Shown here piece after piece: positions 49,978 through 61,870 of a stretch of 64,000 bases of DNA. This DNA comes from Blastococcus sp. TF02A-35 (GTDB taxonomy: Bacteria > Actinomycetota > Actinomycetes > Mycobacteriales > Geodermatophilaceae). The translations under genes were made by a program, and so were the position numbers. Below the pieces are notes generated by a model. That model searched no databases, had not been told where the DNA came from, and was given only the letters and a program-made list of their open reading frames with translations. Every line of letters starts with the position of its first letter. Positions within the stretch are counted from its first letter, which is position 1. Where the stretch lies: positions 1 to 64,000 of the forward strand of contig NZ_SPQP01000004.1 of assembly GCF_004571075.1 (NCBI RefSeq), written 5' to 3'.

Positions 49978-52001
49978 GAGGCCACCCGGCCGACCTCGGC
50001 GGTGGCGCCGGCCCCGCCCTGCAGCGTGCCCTGCTCCGCCGCGCCCTGCGGGGCGAGGGTCGTCTCGACCACCTGCCCGGCGTCGCCGTCGGCCGGCTCG
50101 GCGACCGCCGCCTGCACCGCCTCCGCCGTCCGCCGGCCGATCCCGGGCACCGCCATGAGCTCCTCGACCGTGGCCGCGCGCAGCCGCTTGAGGGATCCGA
50201 ACTGCTTCATCAGCGCCTTCCGCCGGGCCTCACCGAGGCCCGGGACGTCGTCCAGCAGGGAGACCAGCATGCTCGTGGAGCGCTTCTGCCGGTGGTAGGT
50301 GATCGCGAAGCGGTGCGCCTCGTCCCGCACGCGCTGCAGCAGGTAGAGCGCCTCGGAGGTGCGCGGCAGGATCACCGGGTCGCTCTCCCCCGGCAGCCAC
50401 ACCTCCTCCATGCGCTTGGCCAGCCCGCACACGGCGATGTCGACGATGCCCAGCTCCTCCAGCGAGCGGGCGGCCGCGGCCACCTGCGGCGCACCGCCGT
50501 CGACCACGAGCAGGTTGGGCGGGTAGGCGAACCGCCTCGGGCGCCCCTCCTCCGCCGCGACGCCCTGCTCGTCGCGCCGGTCGGCCTCCTCCTTGAGGTG
50601 GCGGGCGAACCGGCGGCGGACGACCTCGGCCATCGCCGCGGTGTCGTCGGTGCCGTTGCTGACGGAGAAGCGGCGGTAGTCGGACTTCTTGGCCAGGCCG
50701 TCCTCGAAGACGACCATCGAGGCGACGACGTTGGTGCCCTGCACGTGGCTGATGTCGATGCACTCGATCCGCAGCGGCGCGTCCGGGAGCTCCAGGGCCT
50801 CCTGCAGCTCCGACAGCGCCAGGGAGCGAGCGGTGAGGTCGCTGGAGCGCTTCACCCGGTGCCGGGCGAAGGACTCCTTGGCGTTGCGCTCGACGGTCTC
50901 CAGCAGGCTCCGCTTGTCCCCGCGCTGCGGGACGCGCAGCGACACCCGGCCGCCGCGCAGCTCCTCCAGCAGCTCGACGTAGACGTCGGCGTCCTCGGGC
51001 AGCTCGGGCACGAGCACCTCCCGCGGCACCTGCTCCCCGGCCTCGCCGACGCCGGTCTGCTCGTCGACGCCGCCGTACACCTGCAGCAGGAACTGCTCGA
51101 CGAGCTCGCCGGTGGTGACCTCCTCGACCTTGTCGATGATCCAGCCCCGCTGGCCGCGCACCCGCCCGCCCCGGACGTGGAAGACCTGCACGGCGGCCTC
51201 CAGCTCGTCCTGGGCGAAGGCGACGACGTCGGCGTCGGTGCCGTCCCCGAGGACGACGGCCTGCTTCTCCATGGCCCGCCTCAGCGCCCCGAGGTCGTCG
51301 CGCAGCCGGGCGGCCTTCTCGTACTCCATCGCCTCGGCGGCCTCGGCCATCTCGCGCTCGAGGCGCTTGGTCATCTGGTCGGTCCGGCCGGCCATGAAGT
51401 CGCAGAAGTCGTCGACGATCTCCCGGTGCTCCTCGGCGCTCACCCGGCCCACGCAGGGCGCGGCGCACTTGCCGATGTAGCCCAGCAGGCAGGGCCGGCC
51501 GATCTGGCCGGCCCGCTTGAAGACGCCGTTGGAGCAGGTGCGCGCCGGGAAGACGCGGGTCAGCGTGTCCAGGGTCTCGCGGATCGCCCAGGCGTGGGCG
51601 TACGGGCCGAAGTACCGCACGCCCTTCTTCTTCGGCCCGCGCATGACCTGCAGCCGCGGGTACTCCTCGTTGAGGGTGACCGCCAGCGACGGGTAGCTCT
51701 TGTCGTCGCGGTAGCGGACGTTGAACCGCGGGTCGAACTCCTTGATCCAGTTGTACTCGAGCTGGAGCGCCTCGACCTCGGTGCCGACGACGGTCCACTC
51801 GACGCTCGACGCCGTCGTCACCATCTGGCGGGTGCGGGGGTGCAGCCCCGCCACGTCGGCGAAGTAGCTGTTCAGCCGCTGCCGGAGGCTCTTGGCCTTG
51901 CCGACGTAGATGACGCGCCCGTTCGGGTCGCGGAACTTGTAGACCCCGGGGCTCTCGGGGATGGATCCGACCGCCGGGCGGTACGTGGACGGATCGGCCA
52001 T
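49974..52001 (-). CDS. uvrC: UvrC nucleotide-excision repair endonuclease subunit
   Basis: 675 residues. The GIY-YIG domain [20 protein letters not shown] (about 19-38) makes the 3' incision. A Cys set in ARTCSNGVF and [13 protein letters not shown] may hold the Fe-S cluster. The UVR helix is near 210-240. The RNase H-like domain ([29 protein letters not shown]) makes the 5' incision, and a helix-hairpin-helix ([12 protein letters not shown]...[13 protein letters not shown]) ends it. The ATG at 52001 has a TAATGT -10 just 6 nt upstream. Confidence 0.98.
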   Translation of the reverse strand: MADPSTYRPAVGSIPESPGVYKFRDPNGRVIYVGKAKSLRQRLNSYFADVAGLHPRTRQMVTTASSVEWTVVGTEVEALQLEYNWIKEFDPRFNVRYRDDKSYPSLAVTLNEEYPRLQVMRGPKKKGVRYFGPYAHAWAIRETLDTLTRVFPARTCSNGVFKRAGQIGRPCLLGYIGKCAAPCVGRVSAEEHREIVDDFCDFMAGRTDQMTKRLEREMAEAAEAMEYEKAARLRDDLGALRRAMEKQAVVLGDGTDADVVAFAQDELEAAVQVFHVRGGRVRGQRGWIIDKVEEVTTGELVEQFLLQVYGGVDEQTGVGEAGEQVPREVLVPELPEDADVYVELLEELRGGRVSLRVPQRGDKRSLLETVERNAKESFARHRVKRSSDLTARSLALSELQEALELPDAPLRIECIDISHVQGTNVVASMVVFEDGLAKKSDYRRFSVSNGTDDTAAMAEVVRRRFARHLKEEADRRDEQGVAAEEGRPRRFAYPPNLLVVDGGAPQVAAAARSLEELGIVDIAVCGLAKRMEEVWLPGESDPVILPRTSEALYLLQRVRDEAHRFAITYHRQKRSTSMLVSLLDDVPGLGEARRKALMKQFGSLKRLRAATVEELMAVPGIGRRTAEAVQAAVAEPADGDAGQVVETTLAPQGAAEQGTLQGGAGATAEVGRVAS

Positions 52002-52007
52002 GTCTCC

Positions 52008-52013
52008 ACATTA
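52008..52013 (-). promoter_or_regulatory. Candidate -10 TAATGT for leaderless uvrC
   Basis: TAATGT on the minus strand is separated from the ATG by GGAGAC only. Transcription would start at the ATG, in which case GGAG would lie upstream of the mRNA and could not be used as a ribosome-binding site. Confidence 0.45.
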
Positions 52014-52094
52014 GGTCGCGGGGCCGACACGCCGTGCGCGGACGTACCCGTCCGTCCCACGTGTCACATCCGAGGGCGCCGGGTGCCGCGCACG

Positions 52095-52131
52095 CCGACG
52101 GAGCGGACCCCGGTCGGGTCCGCTCCGTCGG
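52095..52131 (-). terminator. Perfect 16-bp hairpin terminator
   Basis: Left arm 52095-52110 (CCGACGGAGCGGACCC), loop CGGTC, right arm 52116-52131 exactly complementary. It lies 18 bp downstream of the small membrane-protein stop (52150) and upstream of uvrC. It has no T-run, as usual in actinobacteria. Confidence 0.75.
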
Positions 52132-52149
52132 GACGGGCAGGAGCGGTGC

Positions 52150-52455
52150 TCAGCCCACGGGCTGCGACCGGCGCACCGCGACGGACGGGGTGCGGGCGGC
52201 CAGCGCCGACGCGCCGCGGGCGGTCAGGCGGGCCGCCCGGCGGGCCAGCACCGCGGCCGCCAGCACGCCGACCGGCACGGCGGCGAAGTCGAAGGCGTCG
52301 GCGACGACGTCCTTGGTCACGACGGCCAACGAGACGCCCAGGAGGGCGAGCAGGACGACGGTGGAGAGGATCCCCGACCCTCGTGAGCCCTTGCCCTTCC
52401 ACGGTTCGCCGCAGTGGGCCATGTCCGGGTCGCAGTCAGGAGTGAGTGCGCTCAT
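52150..52455 (-). CDS. Small two-helix membrane protein, unknown function
   Basis: 101 residues. The N-terminus has Cys and His (CDPDMAHCGEPWKGK), followed by two predicted transmembrane helices (about 29-47 and 55-72) and a basic C-terminal tail. I do not recognise a family. A strong AGGAGG site lies before the ATG, and a perfect hairpin follows the stop, so this is a well-defined single-gene unit between uvrA and uvrC. Confidence 0.7.
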   Translation of the reverse strand: MSALTPDCDPDMAHCGEPWKGKGSRGSGILSTVVLLALLGVSLAVVTKDVVADAFDFAAVPVGVLAAAVLARRAARLTARGASALAARTPSVAVRRSQPVG

Positions 52456-52536
52456 CGCGGCCTCCTCGTGGGCTGCGCAGGCAGCCCGGTGACGTCGGTC
52501 ACAAGGAGAGTACGCCCGGAGTGACTTCTCTCACAA

Positions 52537-52672
52537 GTGCTGAGCACGGAGCCGCCCGGCGTCGACCTCCCCAGCCCGACCGGGTGGGAGGCGCACCTCT
52601 ACGAAGCGGGTGGGGGCCGTCGAACCCGGAGGAGCCGTCGTGGGCCCCGCTCCTGGTGGCTTCCCTCAGCAG
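52537..52672 (+). pseudogene. Possible degraded gene remnant, plus strand
   Basis: From the GTG at 52537 the frame reads VLSTEPPGVDLPSPTGWEAHLYEAG, a plausible N-terminus of an actinobacterial small protein (LP-P-GWEA-like). It then becomes Arg-rich and runs antisense into uvrA. In the shifted frame a SNPEEPSWAPLLVA stretch continues. The evidence is weak; chance reading is possible. Confidence 0.2.
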
Positions 52673-55570
<2,898 letters not shown>

Positions 55571-55717
55571 GTGATCCCTGTCGGTCGCTGGGTGGATGTC
55601 GCAGGTGGTGCGGCGGCCGTGCCGGCCGGGTCGCGGTCCTCCGGGTGCAACGACCAGGTGTGTCGCGGTCGTCCGCCTAGAGGTGTGAGCTTCGCCCGGT
55701 CAGCGCACGGACACGGC

Positions 55718-57154
55718 TCAGCCGGGGGTTGAGGTGGGGTCGAAGACCGGCGCGTACCGGCGCCACGGCAGCCGCCGCTCGAGCTCCCCGGCCATCCAGA
55801 GTAGCCGCGCCTCGGCGCCCGGCGGACCGACGAACTGGACCGGCACCGGTGGGCCCTGCGGCCGGGACGCCGCGGGGAGGACGGCCGCGGGCAGCCCCGC
55901 CAGGTTCCACGCGGCGGTCCACGGCGCCCAGCGCGCGTTCGCCGTGATGTTGGCCAGGAAGCCGCGCTCGTGCCAGGGGCGCGCGGGGAGCGGCGGGCCG
56001 GTGGTCACCGGGGTGAGCAGCAGGTCGACCTCGTCGAAGAAGCGCACCATGCGCTCGCGGAAGCGCTCCTGGGTGCTCGGCCGCACGAGGCCGAGCCGGC
56101 GGACCAGCCGCCCGATCCGGGCGTGCGTCCGGCTGCGCGGCTGCAGCTGGTCGCGGGGGATGCCGAGGAGCTCCGCGTCGTCCTCCGCGCCGGCCATCCA
56201 GCGCACCAGCGCCCCGGCCGCCGCCCCCGGCGTGATCGGCGGGTTCTGCCGGACGACCGTGTGCCCGGCAGCGCGCAGCTCCGCGACGACGCGGTCGAGC
56301 GCCGCCCGGGTGGCGGCGTCGGCACGGACCCCGGGCACCGGCGAGCTCGAGCTCACCGCGATGCGCAGCGGGCGGCCGGGGTCCGACGGCTCGGCCGGCC
56401 CCTCCCCCGCCAGGACCCCGTGGGCGAGCGCCAGGTCGGCGACCGTCGTGGCCAGCGCGCCGTTCACGGCCATGCCGGACCAGTCGTCGGCGCCGATGCC
56501 ACCGGGCACCACGCCCCGGCCGGGCTTGAGCGTGACCAGACCGCACGCGGCGGCGGGCAGCCGCAGCGACCCCATGCCGTCGTTCCCGTGCGCGATGGGC
56601 ACCGACCCGGAGGCGATCGCGGCGGCGCTCCCCCCGGAGCTGCCCGCGGGCGAGAGCGCGGTGTCCCAGGGGTTGCGGGTGACCGTCCCCGGACCGTCGG
56701 TGGCGGCGTAGAGGCAGAGCTCCGGCGCGCGGGTGATGCCGACGACCACCGCGCCGGCCTTGCGCAGCCGCTTGACCACGGGGTGGTCCTTCGCCTCCGG
56801 GCCCGCGGTGCGCGCGGGTGAGCCGTCGGTGCAGGTCTCCCCCGACACGGCGACGTTGTCCTTGATCGCCACGGGGACCCCGGCCAGCGGCAGGGCGAAG
56901 CGGGCGGGGCTGGCGTCGACCGCCGCCGCCTCGGCCAGCGCGGCCTCCCGGCGGACGACCCGGAAGGCGCCGATGCGGGCGTCGACGGCCTCGATGTGGT
57001 CCAGGTGGGCGCGCACCACGTCGACCGCGGTGAGCTCGCCGGCGTGCACCTTCGCGGCGATCTCCGCGGCGGTCAGCCCGACGATCCCCGCCTTCACGTC
57101 GCTCCCGGCCGGGGCACCGTCCTGAGCTGTACCGACAGCTCCGCTAGCGTCCAT
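55718..57154 (-). CDS. Amidase (amidase signature family)
   Basis: 478 residues. The Ser-cisSer-Lys triad is visible: VAIKDNVAVSGETC (Lys near 98), SPAGSSGGSAAAIASG, and the nucleophile in GNDGMGSLRLPAA. The nucleophile region differs slightly from the usual GGSIRIPA but keeps Ser. It hydrolyses amides and is unlikely to be GatA because no gatB/C is near. The ATG at 57154 has a TACGGT -10 just upstream and no ribosome-binding site. Confidence 0.9.
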   Translation of the reverse strand: MDASGAVGTAQDGAPAGSDVKAGIVGLTAAEIAAKVHAGELTAVDVVRAHLDHIEAVDARIGAFRVVRREAALAEAAAVDASPARFALPLAGVPVAIKDNVAVSGETCTDGSPARTAGPEAKDHPVVKRLRKAGAVVVGITRAPELCLYAATDGPGTVTRNPWDTALSPAGSSGGSAAAIASGSVPIAHGNDGMGSLRLPAAACGLVTLKPGRGVVPGGIGADDWSGMAVNGALATTVADLALAHGVLAGEGPAEPSDPGRPLRIAVSSSSPVPGVRADAATRAALDRVVAELRAAGHTVVRQNPPITPGAAAGALVRWMAGAEDDAELLGIPRDQLQPRSRTHARIGRLVRRLGLVRPSTQERFRERMVRFFDEVDLLLTPVTTGPPLPARPWHERGFLANITANARWAPWTAAWNLAGLPAAVLPAASRPQGPPVPVQFVGPPGAEARLLWMAGELERRLPWRRYAPVFDPTSTPG

Positions 57155-57166
57155 ACCTGGACCGTA
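57145..57166. promoter_or_regulatory. Overlapping divergent -10 hexamers (amidase and MBL hydrolase)
   Basis: On plus, TAGCGT (57145-57150) with CTGAGC (57122-57127) 17 bp before it suits the MBL gene at 57202. On minus, TACGGT (57166-57161) is six bases from the amidase ATG at 57154, which predicts a leaderless message. The two promoters would overlap within 50 bp. Confidence 0.4.
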
Positions 57167-57201
57167 ACGGCGTCCGCCGACACTTCCCGAACGGAGTCCG
57201 G

Positions 57202-57870
57202 ATGAGCACCCCGACCTACACCGGCGACGTCGAGGTCGGTGGCCCCGCCGACGTCCGCGAGCTGCCCGGGCTGACCATCAGCAAGGTCGCCGTCAGCGAG
57301 ATGGCGAACAACGCCTACCTGCTGCGCTGCACGGCGACCGGCGAGGCGCTGCTGGTGGACGCCGCGGCCGAGCCCGACACCCTGCGCTCGTTCATCGGCG
57401 ACGCCGACCTGCGCACCGTCGTCACCACCCACGGGCACTGGGACCACCACCGGGCGCTGCCCGAGGTCGTCGCGGCGACCGGTGCGGTCACCGTGGCCCA
57501 CCCCGCGGACGCCGCCGACCTGCCCGTGCCGGTCCAGCGGCCGGTGGAGCACGGGGACACCGTCGCGGTCGGCGAGCAGGTCCTCGAGGTGGTGCGCCTG
57601 CGCGGGCACACCCCGGGCAGCATCGCGCTGGTCTGGCGGGGCCCGGAGGACGCCGGCGTCCACGTCTTCACCGGCGACAGCCTGTTCCCGGGCGGCGTCG
57701 GCAACACCCAGCAGGACCCCGCGCGCTTCGCCAGCCTGGTCGACGACGTCGAGCAGCGGCTGTTCGGCACCCTCCCGGACGAGGCGTGGGTCTACCCCGG
57801 GCACGGCAAGGACACCACGATCGGCGCCGAGCGCCCGTCGCTGCCGGAGTGGCGCGCCCGCGGCTGGTAG
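57202..57870 (+). CDS. Metallo-beta-lactamase-fold hydrolase (glyoxalase II-like)
   Basis: 222 residues. The metal motif VTTHGHWDHHRAL (HxHxDH, near 75) plus RLRGHTPGSIAL, FTGDSLFPGGVGNT and the late VYPGHGKDTTIGAE match MBL hydrolases of the glyoxalase II group. The natural substrate is unknown, and genes of this type often neighbour uvrA in actinobacteria. GGAGTCCGG precedes the ATG. Confidence 0.93.
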   Translation: MSTPTYTGDVEVGGPADVRELPGLTISKVAVSEMANNAYLLRCTATGEALLVDAAAEPDTLRSFIGDADLRTVVTTHGHWDHHRALPEVVAATGAVTVAHPADAADLPVPVQRPVEHGDTVAVGEQVLEVVRLRGHTPGSIALVWRGPEDAGVHVFTGDSLFPGGVGNTQQDPARFASLVDDVEQRLFGTLPDEAWVYPGHGKDTTIGAERPSLPEWRARGW

Positions 57871-57883
57871 CCCCGGGACGCGA

Positions 57884-57915
57884 CGGCGGGGCCGGTCACC
57901 GGACCGGCCCCGCCG
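57884..57915. terminator. Perfect 14-bp hairpin between convergent genes
   Basis: CGGCGGGGCCGGTC (57884-57897), loop ACCG, then GACCGGCCCCGCCG (57902-57915). It lies 13 bp after the MBL stop (57870) and 18 bp from the M28 peptidase end (57934), so it probably terminates both. Confidence 0.75.
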
Positions 57916-57933
57916 CTGTTCACTTCCGGGCCG

Positions 57934-59580
57934 TCAGGCGCTCTCGCGCTCGTGGTCGTGGTCGTGCACGTGGTCGTGCGCGAGACCGCCGCCGCCGCCG
58001 GCGAAGGTGCCCTCCGGCCCCGCCGGGGCCGGCAGCGTGAAGGCCGGCCCCGGGACCTTCTTGCCCGGGACGCCGTTCACGGCCTCCGTCGAGTAGCCGA
58101 AGTGCAGCATCGCGTAGGCGATCAGGTCGCTGTTCACCTCGAGGGCCCCGGCGTCGTAGTTGGCGATGTCGTCGCACGCCGCGTGGTAGCAGGGGTCGAA
58201 CTGGTTCCCGGCCGTGCCGCCCCAGACGGCCTGCTGCTCCGGCGTCTTCCGCACCTCGGCGCCGGTGAAGAGCCCACCGGACGGGATGCCGCTCTGGATG
58301 AACGCCTGGTAGTCGCTGCGCCCGGAGAACTCGCTGTCGTCGTAGGGCTGCCCGACCTTGGTGTAGTAGGCCTCGTAGACGTCCTCGATCGCCTCCGAGC
58401 CCTCCGGCACGACCACCGGGGCCGGGAAGGTCGACTCGTCGGCGTCGTACACGCCCAGGTAGTAGTTCGGCGAGCCCACCATGTCGTAGTTCATGTACAG
58501 GGCGATGCGGTCGCGCTCCGCCTGCGAGAGGCCGGCGACGTAGTCGCGGGAGCCGACCAGGCCCTCCTCCTCGGCCGCCCACCACCCGAACCGCAGGGTG
58601 TTCGGCGTCTTGGACTTCGCCATCAGGAGCGCGGTCTCCAGCAGCGCGGCCGAGCCCGAGCCGTTGTCATTGATGCCCGGGCCCTCCGTCACGCTGTCGA
58701 GGTGGGCCCCGGCCATGACGACGTTGTCGACGTTCTCGCCCGGCAGCTCGGCGATCACGTTGTAGTCGGTGCGCTGCTCGGGCTCCTGCACGTCGATGAG
58801 CGCGGTGGAGCCTGCACGGGCCAGGGCCTCGCCCGCGGCGAAGCTCGTGCCGACGACCGGCCCTTCCGCCTGGAACGCGCCGAGCGTCGGGCTGACGACG
58901 CCGAGCCGGTCGCCCCCGCCGATCGTGTCGCCCTGGTTGAAGATGACCACGGCCTCGGCCCCGGCGGCCTCTGCGTTCCGGGCCTTGATCTCGAAGCTGC
59001 AGGTCCCGCGCTGGACGAGCGCGATGTCGGTGGGCCCACCGAAGTCCAGGCCCGCGAAGTCGCCGGCCTCGCAGCCGCTGCTGTTGACCCGGTCCCCGCT
59101 GAGGTTGACGTCCACGGGGATGACCGGACCGGAGAACGTGCCGTACCCCGAGCCGGTGGCGATCGCGATGGGGTGCTCGGCAGCGGTCGGCGTGACCTGG
59201 CTCAGCGTCGAGGGGCGGAAGAACGTGACCGGCACCGGGTCGAGCGTGACCGTGTACCCCGCGTTGCGCAGCAGGCCGGCGACGTAGTCGACGCTGTCCG
59301 CGTAGCCCTCGGTGCCGGCGGCTCGCGAGCCCGGGTAGACCGGGTCGGTGCTCTCGTCGGCGATCCGCTGGAACGCCTCCATGTGCTCGACGACGCCGTC
59401 GAGCGTCACGCACGTGAGCAGCTTGTCGTAGCTGTTGTTGGTGCGGTTGTCGCAGGCGTTGCCCGGTGCGGCGGTGGCCGCGGTGGCGGGCAGCGCCAGT
59501 GCCAGCAGCACTCCGCTGCTGCCCAGGGCGATGGCCCGAGCCGCCGTCCGTCGGGGGGAGGCGGTCCGTCGGTCGCTCAC
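57934..59580 (-). CDS. Secreted M28 zinc aminopeptidase with PA domain and His-rich tail
   Basis: 548 residues. The GTG at 59580 after GAAGGGATCC starts a signal peptide (RRTAARAIALGSSGVLLALALP, cleavage near ATAA). A protease-associated domain lies around 140-270 (GDFAGLDFGGPTDIALVQRGTCSFE). The M28 metal residues are in GAHLDSVTEGPGINDNGSG, WAAEEEGLVGS, NYDMVGSPN, SGRSDYQAFIQSGIPSGGLFTG and YHAACDDIANY. Streptomyces aminopeptidase S-like enzymes share this plan. The last residues are a Gly stretch then HDHVHDHDHE, an unusual metal-binding-looking tail. Confidence 0.92.
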   Translation of the reverse strand: MSDRRTASPRRTAARAIALGSSGVLLALALPATAATAAPGNACDNRTNNSYDKLLTCVTLDGVVEHMEAFQRIADESTDPVYPGSRAAGTEGYADSVDYVAGLLRNAGYTVTLDPVPVTFFRPSTLSQVTPTAAEHPIAIATGSGYGTFSGPVIPVDVNLSGDRVNSSGCEAGDFAGLDFGGPTDIALVQRGTCSFEIKARNAEAAGAEAVVIFNQGDTIGGGDRLGVVSPTLGAFQAEGPVVGTSFAAGEALARAGSTALIDVQEPEQRTDYNVIAELPGENVDNVVMAGAHLDSVTEGPGINDNGSGSAALLETALLMAKSKTPNTLRFGWWAAEEEGLVGSRDYVAGLSQAERDRIALYMNYDMVGSPNYYLGVYDADESTFPAPVVVPEGSEAIEDVYEAYYTKVGQPYDDSEFSGRSDYQAFIQSGIPSGGLFTGAEVRKTPEQQAVWGGTAGNQFDPCYHAACDDIANYDAGALEVNSDLIAYAMLHFGYSTEAVNGVPGKKVPGPAFTLPAPAGPEGTFAGGGGGLAHDHVHDHDHERESA

Positions 59581-59832
59581 GCTGGATCCCTTCGATCGGT
59601 CACCGGCGACGGGTGGACCGCGCCGGGCCGACGTCGCTGTCGGCACCCGACCCTCACCCGCGCGCGCGCCGGCTGCAAAGAGGAAGGTCACGATGACCGA
59701 GCGCGAGCACAAGAGACGGTCGAATGTCAACGTGCCGCTGACCTGGGCGTTTGCCTGTGACCTGCGACACGCCGACGGGCGGGACGATGCACTGCGTCAC
59801 GAACCGTGACCTTCAGTCATGCGTCGAGCGGC

Positions 59833-61797
59833 TCAACCGGCGGCCGGGCGCTCCGCCGTCGGTAGCCAGCGCGCCCACCAGCGCAGCACGTGCTCGAACC
59901 GGGCGAGCCGGTGCCTCGGCCGCCCGGACCGGGACAGCTCGTGCCCCTCGCCCGGGAACAGCAGCAGCTCGGAGGGGACACCCCGGCGTCGCAGCTCCAC
60001 GAAGAGCCGCTGCCCCTGCTCCAGCGGCGTCCGCCAGTCCTCCTCCGAGTGGACGACCAGCGTCGGCGTGGTGATGCGCGACGCGGAGGCCATCGGGCTC
60101 TGCGCGGCGAGCCGTACCGGGTCGGTGCCGAGGTGCTGGTCGACGAAGTACCAGCCGATGTCCGCCGACCCCACGAAGCTCACCGGGTCCACCAGCGCCC
60201 GCTCGACCACCGCCGCGGCGAAGCGGTCGGTCCGGCCGAGCAGCAGCGCGGTGAGGTACCCCCCGTACGAGCCGCCCATGATCCCGACCCGGTCGCCGTC
60301 CAGCGCGGCATCGGCCAGCGCTGCGTCGAGGAAGGCCAGGACGTCGTCGGCGTCCAGCCCGCCCCAGGCGTGGCGGATGGCCCGGCCGTGGGCCGCGCCG
60401 TACCCGGAGGAGCCCCGCGGGTTGCACTGCACGACGGCGTACCCGGCGGAGACGAGGACCTGCGTCTCGTCGAAGAGGCTGCGCTCGTACTGGCGGAAGG
60501 GACCGCCGTGCACGGTCAGCAGGACCGGGTGGGGGCCCGGGCCGGGCGGCGTGGTGACCCAGCCGTGCACCGGGTAGCCGTCCGGTGCCGTCGCGGTCCG
60601 CTCCACCGGGCGGTGCAGCCGGCCGGTGGCACCGAGGTCGCGCCCGAAGCCGGTCAGCAGCCGCCGGCCGCCAGGGGTGATCGACAGCAGCTCGCCCGCC
60701 GAGCGGTCGTGCGCCACAGTGGCGACGACGACCTCGCCCGCCGCCGCGACCGCGCGCACCACGAAGGGGCCGTCCACCAGCGTCTCGGGCGCCCCGCCGC
60801 CGAGGGGCACCCGCAGCAGCTCCACCGCTCCCCGGCGCTCGACCCCGAGCAGCACCGCGTCGCCGGCCAGCACGGTCGTCGGCGTCTCGTCGCCCCGCTG
60901 GTGCTCCTCGGGGTCGAGCAGCGGTCGCAGCGGTCCGCCGTCGGCGGCCACCAGGCAGGGCACCGCCTGGCGCGCGACGACGTCCAGCCCCTCGGGCCCG
61001 AGGTCCGGGACGGCGGTGACGACGACGGCCGCGCCGTCGGCGGTCCAGGCCGGGCGCGAGCAGTCCCCGCGGCCGCCGGTGAGCAGGCGGAGCCCGCTGC
61101 CGTCCGGCGCCACGGCGTAGACGTCGCGCACCACGTCCCGCTCCGCCCGCGGGTGCCGGGCCGAGACGAAGGCCAGCTCCCCCCCGTCCGGCCGCCACGT
61201 GACGTCCGCGCAGTCCGCGGTCCCGGCGGTCACCTGCACCGGTTCCGGCAGCGGCGCCGTGTCGTCGGCGAGGTCGGCGGGCAGGTCGAGGACGAACACC
61301 TGGCTCGGCCGGTCGCCGGTGAACCCGACCCCGTCGAGCCGGTAGCGCAGGCTCGTCACCAGCCGTGGTGGCTCCGCGGCGGCGTCCGTCCGGTCGGCGG
61401 TGCCGTACCGGCCGGCTCCGGGGACGCGCGCGACGTAGGCCAGGCGACGGGAGTCCGGTGACCACACCGGGGCCCCGGCGCCCAGGGGGTGGGCGGTCAG
61501 CCGGCGCGGGGCGCCCCCGGCGGCGGGGAGGAGCAGCACCTGGGGCCGGCCGCCCGGCTCGGCGCCGAGGTAGGCCAGCCACCGGCCGTCGGGCGAGAAG
61601 GCGGGGGCGGTGTCCCGCTGCCCCGAGGTGATCGGCCGGGCGGGGGCCGAGGCGTCGGTGGGGACGGCCCAGAGCTGGCTGCGGTACTCGTCGGCCTCGA
61701 GGTCGGGCCAGCTCACGGCGACGACGGCGATGCGCCCGTCCGGTGAGACGGTCGGCGTCCCCGGCGTGCGCAGGAGCGCGAGATCGTTCGGCCGCAT
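59833..61797 (-). CDS. S9-family prolyl oligopeptidase-type peptidase
   Basis: 654 residues. WD-like beta-propeller repeats occupy about 1-390 (SPDGRIAVVAV, SPDGRWLAYLG, SPDSRRLAYVA, RPDGGELAFVS). The alpha/beta-hydrolase domain has the nucleophile elbow IMGGSYGGYLTALL, the Asp in VHSEEDWRTPLEQGQ and the His in FPGEGHELSRSGRP. This is the acylaminoacyl-peptidase/DPP-like type and lacks a signal peptide, so it is probably cytosolic. A TAGCGT -10 is 9 nt before the ATG. Confidence 0.93.
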   Translation of the reverse strand: MRPNDLALLRTPGTPTVSPDGRIAVVAVSWPDLEADEYRSQLWAVPTDASAPARPITSGQRDTAPAFSPDGRWLAYLGAEPGGRPQVLLLPAAGGAPRRLTAHPLGAGAPVWSPDSRRLAYVARVPGAGRYGTADRTDAAAEPPRLVTSLRYRLDGVGFTGDRPSQVFVLDLPADLADDTAPLPEPVQVTAGTADCADVTWRPDGGELAFVSARHPRAERDVVRDVYAVAPDGSGLRLLTGGRGDCSRPAWTADGAAVVVTAVPDLGPEGLDVVARQAVPCLVAADGGPLRPLLDPEEHQRGDETPTTVLAGDAVLLGVERRGAVELLRVPLGGGAPETLVDGPFVVRAVAAAGEVVVATVAHDRSAGELLSITPGGRRLLTGFGRDLGATGRLHRPVERTATAPDGYPVHGWVTTPPGPGPHPVLLTVHGGPFRQYERSLFDETQVLVSAGYAVVQCNPRGSSGYGAAHGRAIRHAWGGLDADDVLAFLDAALADAALDGDRVGIMGGSYGGYLTALLLGRTDRFAAAVVERALVDPVSFVGSADIGWYFVDQHLGTDPVRLAAQSPMASASRITTPTLVVHSEEDWRTPLEQGQRLFVELRRRGVPSELLLFPGEGHELSRSGRPRHRLARFEHVLRWWARWLPTAERPAAG

Positions 61798-61806
61798 GAT
61801 CAGGCG

Positions 61807-61812
61807 ACGCTA
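61807..61812 (-). promoter_or_regulatory. Candidate -10 TAGCGT near the S9 peptidase start
   Basis: TAGCGT on minus is nine bases from the ATG at 61797; the leader would be about two bases. No Shine-Dalgarno is present. Confidence 0.35.
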
Positions 61813-61818
61813 ACCCAG

Positions 61819-61860
61819 CGGCGGCCGCCCGCCCTCCGGGAGGAGGGTGGGCAGCCGCCG
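61819..61860 (-). terminator. Long hairpin after the first TerC gene
   Basis: CGGCGGC, GCCC and CCCTCC (61819-61837) pair with GGAGGG, GGGC and GCCGCCG (61842-61860), with two single mismatches and loop GGGA. It lies just past the TerC stop (61871) and immediately before the S9 promoter. Confidence 0.65.
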
Positions 61861-61870
61861 GGTGGACGGG

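Noticed and set aside
49917-52445. Long plus-strand frame antisense to uvrC
   Set aside because: Same shadow pattern; uvrC explains the region fully.
55571-55717. LexA/SOS box before uvrA
   Set aside because: No CGAAC-N-GTTCG-type palindrome was found by reading both strands.
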